From Phycisphaerales bacterium UBA7812 (GTDB taxonomy: Bacteria > Planctomycetota > Phycisphaerae > Phycisphaerales > UBA1924): a DNA stretch of 7,688 nt. Each line of letters starts with the position of its first letter. Positions within the stretch are counted from its first letter, which is position 1. A program made the translations under genes and the position numbers. The stretch covers positions 1 through 7,688 of the forward strand of contig DLBY01000036.1 of assembly GCA_002480345.1 (NCBI GenBank), given 5' to 3'. Of this stretch, positions 1 through 5,871 are shown piece after piece. Under the pieces are notes generated by a model, which was given only the letters and a program-made list of their open reading frames with translations, made no database searches and was not told the DNA's origin.

Positions 1-302
1 TCGAGCACCGCGTTGTAGATCGCGTCGTTGCTGGGCGGGATCGCGTCGGCCCGCGGGTTATCGAGCAGCGCCGCGACGGCGCGCAGGACCGATCCGTGCT
101 GCGCGATCGACTCGGTCGTCGCGGGCCCGACATCCCAGGCGTCGAGCCTGTCGCGGATCTCCCGCGCGCGCGCCGCGAGGGCCGAGAAAGTCGAGCCGTC
201 GAGCCCTCGGGCTCTGCGGAGGTCGTCGAGCTGAGCGGCGGCCTGCTCGGCCAGCGCGCGCGCCAAGGGGCTCGGGGTGTCGCGGGAATCGGTCGCCGTC
301 AT
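1..302 (-). CDS. Hypothetical helical protein, N-terminal part (runs off the left edge)
   Basis: An open frame of 100 codons continues beyond base 1, so only the N-terminus is visible. It starts MTATDSRDTPSPLARALAEQ and is rich in Ala, Arg, Leu and Asp, with heptad-like stretches up to about residue 55 that suggest long amphipathic helices. No signal peptide, membrane segment or catalytic motif is visible and I do not recognise the family. The ATG at 302 is preferred because a GGAG (plus-strand ctcc at 312-315) lies nine bases upstream. An in-frame ATG at 344 would add 14 residues but has no comparable ribosome site. The gene is divergent from the response-regulator gene and shares a 165-base gap with it. 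Codon use matches the neighbours, with G or C at most third positions. Coding status is likely; function is unknown. Confidence 0.6.
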   Translation of the reverse strand, partial: MTATDSRDTPSPLARALAEQAAAQLDDLRRARGLDGSTFSALAARAREIRDRLDAWDVGPATTESIAQHGSVLRAVAALLDNPRADAIPPSNDAIYNAVL

Positions 303-467
303 GCGGGGCGTCTCCGTCGCGGGGTATCGGACGCTGGTTGGCATCCGGGGTCGGGTCGGGCGTCGTTCGCTCCGCCTTGCATCGGCAGAATCCGCACCCC
401 TCCCAAAGCAACGCAGCGATCGCCCCGATATCGACGCTGTGTTCGAGTTCTGCGAGCGGAGGATCCG
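303..467. promoter_or_regulatory. Divergent intergenic region, presumed to hold promoters in both directions
   Basis: This 165-base gap lies between two divergently oriented genes, so it should contain promoters for both. By eye I find no convincing -35/-10 pair and no sigma-54 GG-N10-GC element. Plus-strand ORFs that cross it have no ribosome site and read as shadows. The only strong signals are the two Shine-Dalgarno sequences at its ends. The regulatory call rests on gene arrangement alone. Confidence 0.3.
458..462 (+). promoter_or_regulatory. Ribosome binding site fixing the receiver-protein start
   Basis: GGAGG lies five bases before the ATG at 468. The open frame extends upstream to 96, but this site and the match of the receiver fold to residue 4 onward place the true start at 468. 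Confidence 0.75.
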
Positions 468-881
468 ATGCCCGGTTCGATCTTTCTGGTGGACGACGAG
501 TTGCATGTTGCGCAGATTCTGGGGCGGAGGCTCGAACGAGAGGGCTACACCGTCGATATCGCGCGTGACGGCGTCGAGGCATTCGAGCGGATCGTCGAAA
601 CGCCGCCTGACCTGATCATATCGGACCTCCAGATGCCCAGGCTGGATGGGATCGGGCTCGCGAGCCAGCTCGCGGAGGACCAGCGGACCTCGTCGATCCC
701 GATCATCATGCTCACGAGCCGGGGGCATCGGGCGGACGCGGACACGATCGAGCGCACGAACATCATCCAGCTGGTCGCCAAGCCGTTCAGTTCGCACGAG
801 ATGGTCAAGCGCGTCGCGGAGGCGTTGCAGTCGACCGGATCGCCCAGCGGGGATCACCCCCCGGCGGCGGAGGCGGCCTGA
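468..881 (+). CDS. Stand-alone response-regulator receiver (REC) protein
   Basis: This 137-residue protein is a single CheY-like receiver domain with no fused output domain. It begins MPGSIFLVDDE. The canonical residues are present: acidic pair D9-D10, phospho-acceptor D53 in the DLIISDLQMPRLDG strand-loop, the Thr at 83 in IIMLTSRG, and the conserved Lys at 105 in VAKPFS. A short Pro/Ala-rich tail (about residues 123-137) follows the last helix. It should be phosphorylated by a histidine kinase not seen here, in the cytoplasm. The start at 468 has a GGAGG five bases upstream. Its TGA shares its last base with the ATG of the HD-GYP gene, so the two are probably translationally coupled. In RpfG-type proteins REC and HD-GYP are one chain, so this may be the detached regulatory half. 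The kinase partner and output are inferred. Confidence 0.93.
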   Translation: MPGSIFLVDDELHVAQILGRRLEREGYTVDIARDGVEAFERIVETPPDLIISDLQMPRLDGIGLASQLAEDQRTSSIPIIMLTSRGHRADADTIERTNIIQLVAKPFSSHEMVKRVAEALQSTGSPSGDHPPAAEAA

Positions 882-2353
882 TGCGCGACAAGCGGAACGA
901 CCGGATTCTCGAGAACCTCGCGGAGCTGCGTCGGCGGGGCGCGCTGCTCGGGGTCGAGGTGCGTCCGCTGGATGACCCCGGGACCGATGCGTTCGGCGCG
1001 TGCGTAGGCGGGCTGGAGATCAATCCCGAGGGGCTCACGGAGGGCGTGACGCCCGGCGGGCGCGCGTTCGCGGTGTGGGTGCCCAACCGGCGCCGGGAGC
1101 ACGCGGTGCTGTTCGTTCCCGAAACGAGGCTCTCGGATTCGGAGGCGGAGGGCGCCGTGCGCGCGATCTCGCTGATGGCCCGGGATCTCCTCGCGATCGG
1201 CGAGGCGGACCAGACGATGGCGGAGTACTGCGGGTACCTGGGCCAGTCGTACGAGAACATGGCGATGGTGTACCGCCTCGTGCGCTCGCTGGGCGACATC
1301 TCGTCGGCGGTGCAGATCGTCGATGAGTCCTTGCGGAACATGGTCGAGACGCTCGAGTGCGCATGGGTCGCGGCGGTGTTCGGGCGCGATACCGACCTGC
1401 TGGGCGACCTCGCGGGGCGCGTGTTCACCGCGAACGACCACGAGCCCGAGCGGCGGTACGACCACGAGGCGGTCGAGACGCTCAAGGCGTGGGGGCGGGG
1501 GGAGGAGCCCGTCATCGTGACCCCCGAGGAGAACGACGGGCTCGCGGTGGTGATCCAGCCCATCCGGCTGCGCGCGCGCGTCGTCGGGCGTCTGCTCATG
1601 GTGGGCAAGAACGACGAGGGCGGGGATGTGTCGAGTTTCGACACGCAGCTGCTCGACGCGGTCGCGGCCTGCATCTCGTCGCTGCTCGAGACGATCAAGC
1701 TCTACGCGGAGCAGAACGCGACCTTCATGGGCACGCTGCAGGCGTTGTCCAGTTCGCTAGATGCGAAGGACCGGTACACGCGTGGTCACTCCGAGCGGGT
1801 GGCGCTGCTCGCGGGGATGATCGCGCGGGGCGCCGGCTTAGGGGAGGAGGTCGCGGAGCGGTACGAGCTGGCGGGCACGCTGCACGATATCGGGAAGATC
1901 GGGGTGCCCGACGCGGTGCTGTGCAAACCCGCGAGGCTGACCGACGAGGAGTTCGCGCTCATCAAGCGTCACCCGCGGATCGGGCACGACATCCTCAAGC
2001 CCATCCCGTCGGTCCGCGACCTGCTCCCGGGGGTGCTGCACCACCACGAGCACTGGAGCGGGCGGGGGTATCCCGACGGCCTCAAGGGCGAGGCGATCCA
2101 TCCGATGGCGCGCGCGCTCGCGATCGCGGACACCTTCGACGCGATGAGCAGTAACCGCGCCTACCGGAGCGCGCGGACGCGGGAAGAAGTGCTCGCGGAG
2201 ATCCAGCGGTGCGCCGGGACGCAGTTCGACCCCGACCTGGTCCGCGTCTTCCTGTCGCTCGACCTGACGCCCTTCGACGAGCTGCTCGAGAAGCACGGGA
2301 GCGAGCGGGTCAACGAGCAGCCCGCGACGGGCGAGGACACCCTCGCGGCGTGA
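881..2353 (+). CDS. GAF-HD-GYP domain protein, predicted cyclic di-GMP phosphodiesterase
   Basis: This 490-residue protein is predicted to hydrolyse cyclic di-GMP in the cytoplasm. Residues 1-105 form an unassigned N-terminal region. About 106-137 is a helical linker (SYENMAMVYRLVRSL), and about 138-275 resembles a GAF sensor domain. About 285-460 is the HD-GYP domain. Visible catalytic and metal-site residues are H303 (TRGHSERV), H335-D336 with K339 (LHDIGKIG), H364 (KRHP), and H388-H389-E390 followed by G394-R-G396-Y-P398. D417-D420 lie in the usual DTFDAM motif. All signature residues are intact, so it should be active. No membrane segment is seen. The start overlaps the REC stop by one base and has GGAGG seven bases upstream. 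The GAF ligand is unknown. The pair converges on a pilus cluster, which makes pilus or attachment control plausible but unproven. Confidence 0.95.
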   Translation: MRDKRNDRILENLAELRRRGALLGVEVRPLDDPGTDAFGACVGGLEINPEGLTEGVTPGGRAFAVWVPNRRREHAVLFVPETRLSDSEAEGAVRAISLMARDLLAIGEADQTMAEYCGYLGQSYENMAMVYRLVRSLGDISSAVQIVDESLRNMVETLECAWVAAVFGRDTDLLGDLAGRVFTANDHEPERRYDHEAVETLKAWGRGEEPVIVTPEENDGLAVVIQPIRLRARVVGRLLMVGKNDEGGDVSSFDTQLLDAVAACISSLLETIKLYAEQNATFMGTLQALSSSLDAKDRYTRGHSERVALLAGMIARGAGLGEEVAERYELAGTLHDIGKIGVPDAVLCKPARLTDEEFALIKRHPRIGHDILKPIPSVRDLLPGVLHHHEHWSGRGYPDGLKGEAIHPMARALAIADTFDAMSSNRAYRSARTREEVLAEIQRCAGTQFDPDLVRVFLSLDLTPFDELLEKHGSERVNEQPATGEDTLAA

Positions 2354-2368
2354 GGCGGGCCTTCGCCT
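2353..2368. terminator. Small hairpin directly after the HD-GYP stop codon
   Basis: AGGCG pairs with CGCCT around the six-base loop GGCCTT, starting at the last base of the stop codon. The stem is only five base pairs and no T-run follows on either strand. It is a weak terminator candidate that could serve either converging transcript. Confidence 0.2.
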
Positions 2369-2401
2369 GGTCGGTCGCGGGCGATCGACGCGGCGGGCTC
2401 G

Positions 2402-2416
2402 CGGGCGTGCTGCCCG
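2402..2416. terminator. Small GC-rich hairpin between the convergent operons
   Basis: CGGGC and GCCCG flank the five-base loop GTGCT. It lies five bases beyond the stop codon of the minus-strand LamG gene and about 48 bases beyond the HD-GYP stop. No T-tract follows, so it is not a canonical intrinsic terminator. Its place between convergent genes makes a role in transcript 3' ends plausible. Confidence 0.25.
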
Positions 2417-2421
2417 GGCTC

Positions 2422-3576
2422 TCACTGCACGATCCACTCCCACGCGTCGGGCTCGATGCAGAAGGCGTTTTCCTTGTTGTAGAGGAGTTCCTCGACCTCG
2501 CGGTGGGAGAGTTGCCTGTCAATGAAGACGATGTCGCGGACGGAGCCCATCAGCGGGTCTTCGAACGAATCCCCGTCGTACCAGAGCCCCGCGGTGAGGT
2601 TGTGCGTGTTGCCCGAATCGCCCGCGTTGGGGCCCAGCCCGGTGTCGAAGTCTGTGTCTTTGAAGACTTCCTGGCCGTTCAGACAGATGCGGAGGCCCTT
2701 GCGTCCGAAGGTGACCGCGATGTGGTGCCACTCATCGAGTGTCACGCTCTTGAGTGCCTCGTCGACGGTTCCGCTCTCGGATTCGAGACGGACCCGGAGC
2801 GTGACGCCGGGGTTCGAGATGTACAGACGCAGACTCCCGGGGCCGTCATCGCCACGAATGTCCTTTGCGAGGATCGTCTGGTGATCGAAGAACCGGTCCT
2901 CGTCGACATAGAAGTGGCACATGACGGTGCCGTCGTCGAGGAGCAGCGCGGCGTGATGGGGGACGAACGCGACGGTGCCCGTTGTGTCGAAGAGGGGCGC
3001 GGGCAGGGCGTCGTACCCGGTCTCGCGGTCCGAGACGAAGGGTGTGGAATACCCTCCGTTGGTGTCGCCCGCGAGGCGTGCGGCGGTGCGTGTGCCGCTC
3101 GCGTCGTCGAGGGGCCAGTAGCCCACGGGGTCGAGGGCGAGGACGCGTCCCCGGTATTCGGTGTCGGGGCGGAGCGTCGCGGTGGCGCGGGCGGTGGCGC
3201 GGGCGCCGCCCACGGTCGCGGTCGCGGTGATGGTGAACGGGTCGGTGTCGTCGTTGTCGAGGTCGCTGTCGGTCTCGTCGGTGACCGACACGACGACCGT
3301 GTGGTCGCCGATCGAGCCGCTCCAGGATTCGTCAACGCCGAATTTGGACCGCCAGTTCTCGGTTTCCGCGATGAGTTGGACGCCGCACTCGATCGCGGAC
3401 CTGGCAACGACCCGAGCCTCGGCGAGATTCGCGGACAGCGTCTGGCGGTCGGCGGCGGCGCGGCGCATCGCGAGCCCCGCGAGCGAGGCGGATGCCGCAG
3501 CGCCCGCGACGATGAGGACCAGGGGATAGATGCCTCCGCGGCGATCGAGGCGTCGGTGGGAACGCGCGCGTGTCAT
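2422..3576 (-). CDS. PilX/GspK-like N-terminus fused to a LamG (concanavalin-like) domain
   Basis: This 384-residue exported protein is probably the tip subunit of the pilus or pseudopilus. Residues 11-36 are a basic leader plus hydrophobic helix (RRGGIYPLVLIVAG). The helix continues amphipathically to about residue 72, as in PilX/GspK. Unlike the four upstream pilins it has no Glu at position +5 of a mature chain, a known trait of GspK. Residues 83-136 are a beta-rich segment with an acidic cluster (E101-D112). Residues 145-367 resemble a LamG/concanavalin jelly roll, including DEWHHIAVTF (281-290), ICLNGQEV (297-304) and GSVRDIVFIDRQLS (344-357). Cysteines lie at 64, 220, 298 and 373. The start has GGAG eight bases upstream and overlaps the preceding stop as ATGA. 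LamG domains often bind glycans or other surface ligands; that role here is inferred. It ends the operon. Confidence 0.88.
   Translation of the reverse strand: MTRARSHRRLDRRGGIYPLVLIVAGAAASASLAGLAMRRAAADRQTLSANLAEARVVARSAIECGVQLIAETENWRSKFGVDESWSGSIGDHTVVVSVTDETDSDLDNDDTDPFTITATATVGGARATARATATLRPDTEYRGRVLALDPVGYWPLDDASGTRTAARLAGDTNGGYSTPFVSDRETGYDALPAPLFDTTGTVAFVPHHAALLLDDGTVMCHFYVDEDRFFDHQTILAKDIRGDDGPGSLRLYISNPGVTLRVRLESESGTVDEALKSVTLDEWHHIAVTFGRKGLRICLNGQEVFKDTDFDTGLGPNAGDSGNTHNLTAGLWYDGDSFEDPLMGSVRDIVFIDRQLSHREVEELLYNKENAFCIEPDAWEWIVQ
3179..3202. repeat. Perfect 12-bp tandem duplication inside the LamG-fusion gene
   Basis: GCGGTGGCGCGG occurs twice in direct succession (3179-3190 and 3191-3202). 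On the coding strand it gives the repeated tetrapeptide ARAT-ARAT at residues 125-132, within the beta-rich segment before the LamG domain. It is in frame, so gain or loss of a unit would not disrupt the protein. Confidence 0.85.
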
Positions 3577-4214
3577 AACCCGAGCTCCTTGAGCAGATCG
3601 GTCAGCACGCCGTCCTTGGTGTCGCTCGGGTTGTCGGTGGTGTCACGCAGCAGATCCATCGCGGCGGTCCGGAACATGGTGATGTCCTTCCGGATGCCGC
3701 CGGGCCCCATGACGGTGACGGTGATCATCGCGGCGTTGGTGTTGTTGGTACGGAGAGCCTTGGTAAAGGGGTCGAATGGGATCACTCGGGCGGCGCGGTA
3801 CCAGCCTTCGAAGCCCGGCAGGGGGTCCCCGTTGCGATCGACGGGGGGATAGGAGTCCCACTCCGCGTAGTCGAAGACGGTGGTGTATCCGGCGCGGGAG
3901 CCGCCCTGGGTGAGCCCGCCCAGCAGTTCGTCGAGCGTCTCGGTGATGCCGGCGACGAGGCCCGGTTCGTCACCGTTGCAGGGCTGGGCGCCGATCTCGG
4001 CGAGCAGGTCGTGGGCGAGCCAGGTCGCCTGGGCCTCGCGCTGGGCGATGAGCCCGCGCTCGGCGGAGGCGCCGACGAGCGCGAAGATCGCGGGCATGAG
4101 GGCGCCGACGATGCCCATCGACAGGACGACCTCGAGGAGGCTGAGCCCGCGCGGGTGTTGGGCGGTCGCGTTGCGCGGAGAACGCGGTGTTGTTGTTGCT
4201 CGTTTAGCGGACAT
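3573..4214 (-). CDS. PilV/GspI-like minor prepilin
   Basis: This is a 213-residue prepilin-type protein. A 23-residue, basic and Thr-rich leader ends in RG, followed by the class III cleavage site G23/L24 and the helix LSLLEVVLSMGIVGALMPAI. E28 is the conserved +5 glutamate. Prepilin peptidase should remove the leader and N-methylate the new terminus; the peptidase gene is not in the window. The C-terminal domain contains FDYAEWDSYPPVDRNG (about 114-129), which I recall from Planctomycete PilV-like proteins. The ATG at 4214 overlaps the end of the upstream gene by 11 bases and has GAGG four bases upstream. The stop overlaps the LamG gene as ATGA. It is probably an initiating minor subunit near the filament tip. 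GspI versus PilV cannot be settled by eye. Confidence 0.88.
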   Translation of the reverse strand: MSAKRATTTPRSPRNATAQHPRGLSLLEVVLSMGIVGALMPAIFALVGASAERGLIAQREAQATWLAHDLLAEIGAQPCNGDEPGLVAGITETLDELLGGLTQGGSRAGYTTVFDYAEWDSYPPVDRNGDPLPGFEGWYRAARVIPFDPFTKALRTNNTNAAMITVTVMGPGGIRKDITMFRTAAMDLLRDTTDNPSDTKDGVLTDLLKELGL

Positions 4215-4722
4215 AGGGCCTCGCGACGAGTTCGAAGGCGGCGCGGTGGATGCGACCGGTCTCCGCCTTGATGACGATGATGAGGTGGGTGCCGGTGCCC
4301 ATGTTCTGCTCGAGCGTGAAGGCGCACGAAGCGAGCCTGGGGACGAGGCGGGTCGGGTCGGCGTTGTTGAGCGTGCGGAGCAGGGATGTGACCGCGGCCT
4401 GGTCGTCCTCGACCTGGTAGGTGACGCGGTCGGGGGTGTCGTCCCCGGTCTGGTCGGGGACGAGCATCGAGACCTTTCCGTTGCTCACGGCGATCTCGCT
4501 CGCGAGGGACGCGTCGGTGAGCAGGTGCTCGAAAGCGCGGTCGATCTCGTAGGCGGTCATGCCCGGGTCGTCGGTCGCGGGGATCGCGCGGAGGCTGAGC
4601 AGGAAGCCCGACATCAGCGCGGAGGCGATGATCGCGGTGAGCGCGATCGCGACGACCATCTCGACGAGGGTGAAGGCGCGGGGCCTCGGGCGCGGGCGGG
4701 CTGTCGAGGTCGCGTCGATCAT
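4204..4722 (-). CDS. PilW/GspJ-like minor prepilin
   Basis: This is a 172-residue prepilin-type protein. A short leader rich in Arg and Pro ends RPRPRA, followed by FTLVEMVVAIALTAIIASAL. E21 is the +5 glutamate counted from F17. The residue before the cleavage site is Ala16 instead of the usual Gly, which prepilin peptidases are known to tolerate. The remaining residues predict one globular pilin domain with alternating strands; the single Cys (133) cannot form an internal disulfide. It overlaps the GspH-like gene by ATGA and the PilV-like gene by 11 bases, so the minor pilins are probably made in a coupled, stoichiometric way. The assignment to PilW/GspJ rests on gene position (between GspH-like and GspI-like genes) and the leader; the globular part is not diagnostic. 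Confidence 0.85.
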   Translation of the reverse strand: MIDATSTARPRPRPRAFTLVEMVVAIALTAIIASALMSGFLLSLRAIPATDDPGMTAYEIDRAFEHLLTDASLASEIAVSNGKVSMLVPDQTGDDTPDRVTYQVEDDQAAVTSLLRTLNNADPTRLVPRLASCAFTLEQNMGTGTHLIIVIKAETGRIHRAAFELVARPYVR

Positions 4723-5240
4723 CGGTAGTTCGACCCCGCTTTGAAGGCCGCGGCGTCCGCGATTGTGCCGGTCCGGATCGAGCCCTCGACGGCGTCGACG
4801 ATCACGCAGCGGGTCTGGTCGCCCACCTTGAGCGCGAAGACCGCGGAGGTGCTGAAGTTGCCGAACCCGTCGATGTCGAGGGCCGAGGACGCGTCCGCGA
4901 AGTCGGTCCGGGTGAGGTCCGCCTCGAATGGTCGGTCGGTCGTGCTGAACAGCGCGATGTACTCGAGCGGGGAGAGCACCGCGGCGTTGAAGTTGTCGGC
5001 GCCCGCGTTCAGGCGGACCCGCACCATGGAGGAGCGGGCGCGGGCGGTGCTCGCGGCGTCGCGGATCGCGTCGGCGATGCGCTCGGCGCTGCCCCGCGCC
5101 CGGTACGACGCGCCCGCGGAGGCGAACCTGGGGACGGCGATCGCGGCGAGCGTCGCGATGACGACCATGACAACAACAAGCTCGGCGAGGGTGAAGCCTC
5201 GCCGAGCCCGTGGAGAATCAGATGGGTGCGCGGTGATCAT
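4719..5240 (-). CDS. GspH/FimT-like minor prepilin
   Basis: This is a 173-residue prepilin-type protein. The leader ends ARRG, with cleavage expected at G15/F16, followed by FTLAELVVVMVVIATLAAIA. E20 is the +5 glutamate. The helix leads into VPRFASAGASYRARGSAERI and then a run of Ala/Arg-rich helix with small residues (to about 72), a common GspH/FimT pattern, before a beta-rich C-terminal part ending in the stretch GDQTRCVIVDAVEGSIRTG. In type II secretion GspH is a minor pseudopilin close to the shaft-tip junction. The ATG at 5240 has GGAG nine bases upstream and lies 23 bases after the GspG-like stop. Its stop overlaps the next gene by ATGA. The +5 Glu and leader are certain; the GspH label is moderately certain. 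Confidence 0.87.
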   Translation of the reverse strand: MITAHPSDSPRARRGFTLAELVVVMVVIATLAAIAVPRFASAGASYRARGSAERIADAIRDAASTARARSSMVRVRLNAGADNFNAAVLSPLEYIALFSTTDRPFEADLTRTDFADASSALDIDGFGNFSTSAVFALKVGDQTRCVIVDAVEGSIRTGTIADAAAFKAGSNYR

Positions 5241-5263
5241 CCGCGTGCGCTCCGGGAGCGGGA

Positions 5264-5740
5264 TCAGAACTCGTCGTAGGTGGTCGACCCGTCGGAGCTT
5301 GTCTCGGTCGAGTTGGCCTTGATGGTGCCGGTCGCCTCGGTGTAGATCCAGCCGATGCCGGCGGCGTCGGCGGCGGCGATGCCGTTCGAGCCCTTGCGCG
5401 AGCCCTTGACCTTCAGCGTCGGGATGCTGTGGAGGTAGGGCCCGTAGACATGGGTCGCGTCGGCGGTCGCCTGGGCGTCGCCGTCGGCGTCGGTGTATTG
5501 GGTGAGCTGGGCGACGACGGCCGCAGCGGTGGGATAGGTGCCGTCGTGCTCGGCGGCGTAGAGCTCGATCGCGTTACGGAGGGCCGCGAGGTCGGCGATC
5601 AGGGCGCTCTCGCCCGCGCCGGAGGCGCCTCGGCTCATGCGCGGGATGGCGATGGCGCCGATGATGCCCAGGATGACGACGACGATGACGAGTTCAACCA
5701 GGCTGAACCCGCGACGCTTGATGGCGGTACCGTGACTCAT
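5264..5740 (-). CDS. gspG: GspG-like major pilin/pseudopilin
   Basis: This 158-residue prepilin is the likely main shaft subunit. The leader MSHGTAIKRRG is cut at G11/F12, followed by FSLVELVIVVVILGIIGAIA, with E16 as the +5 glutamate. The next segment (IPRMSRGASGAGESALIADL then AALRNAIELYAAEHDGTYP, residues 32-70) is the conserved GspG-type helix and first loop. Then come YGPYLHSIPTLK (99-110) and GWIYTEATGTIKANS (130-144), motifs I recall from Planctomycete pilins. There is no cysteine pair. The ATG at 5740 is chosen because GGAG sits eight bases upstream and the leader length is then normal; the longer frame to 5818 would add 26 unrelated residues. A 131-base gap upstream is unlike the tight spacing elsewhere, as expected for a highly expressed subunit. 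Whether it builds a type IV pilus or a type II pseudopilus is unresolved. Confidence 0.92.
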   Translation of the reverse strand: MSHGTAIKRRGFSLVELVIVVVILGIIGAIAIPRMSRGASGAGESALIADLAALRNAIELYAAEHDGTYPTAAAVVAQLTQYTDADGDAQATADATHVYGPYLHSIPTLKVKGSRKGSNGIAAADAAGIGWIYTEATGTIKANSTETSSDGSTTYDEF

Positions 5741-5871
5741 GACTCGTTCTCCAAGTGGGAAAAGAACCGATTTGGAGTCTGGTTCGGCACAATCCGGGGG
5801 CGCCATGAGGGGTTGCACGGAAACAAGCAGCGCCGAGATTGAAAACGGCGTTCGGCGAACCGCACAACCGG
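5741..5871 (-). promoter_or_regulatory. Leader/regulatory region of the major pilin gene
   Basis: This is the longest non-coding gap in the minus-strand cluster. It holds a GGAG ribosome site (plus-strand ctcc, 5749-5752) and an inverted repeat GAACC/GGTTC (plus-strand 5764-5768 and 5781-5785) with a 12-base loop and four Ts on the coding strand. Two related boxes are also present: GTTCGG-CACAATCC (5782-5795) and GTTCGG-CGAACCG-CACAACC (5850-5869). No convincing -35/-10 or sigma-54 site was found. An internal promoter or RNA-level control for the pilin is plausible but inferred. Confidence 0.35.
5749..5752 (-). promoter_or_regulatory. Ribosome binding site fixing the major pilin start
   Basis: GGAG on the minus strand, eight bases before the ATG at 5740. 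It selects this start over the longer in-frame ORF that begins at 5818. Confidence 0.7.

Noticed and set aside
303..467. Sigma-70 or sigma-54 promoter in the divergent gap
   Set aside because: No pair of boxes with acceptable match and spacing was found on either strand.
58..582. A minus-strand open frame covering the divergent gap and the receiver-gene start
   Set aside because: It is Arg/Pro/Ala-rich, overlaps the receiver gene and the better-supported frame at 1-302, and has no ribosome site.
805..1698. A 297-codon minus-strand open frame opposite the HD-GYP gene
   Set aside because: The translation is Ser/Arg/Thr-rich low-complexity typical of an antisense frame, while the plus strand encodes an intact GAF-HD-GYP protein.
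2209..3852. A 547-codon plus-strand open frame spanning the HD-GYP end, the LamG gene and the PilV-like gene
   Set aside because: It lies antisense to well-supported genes with recognisable domains, has no ribosome site or recognisable domain, and is a high-GC shadow frame.
5764..5785. Intrinsic terminator upstream of the major pilin gene
   Set aside because: The stem is five base pairs with a 12-base loop and only four Ts follow; too weak to call, so it is described only as part of the spacer.
5718..5818. Longer N-terminus for the major pilin starting at 5818
   Set aside because: It would give a 37-residue leader; the ATG at 5740 has a GGAG eight bases upstream and yields a normal 11-residue leader.
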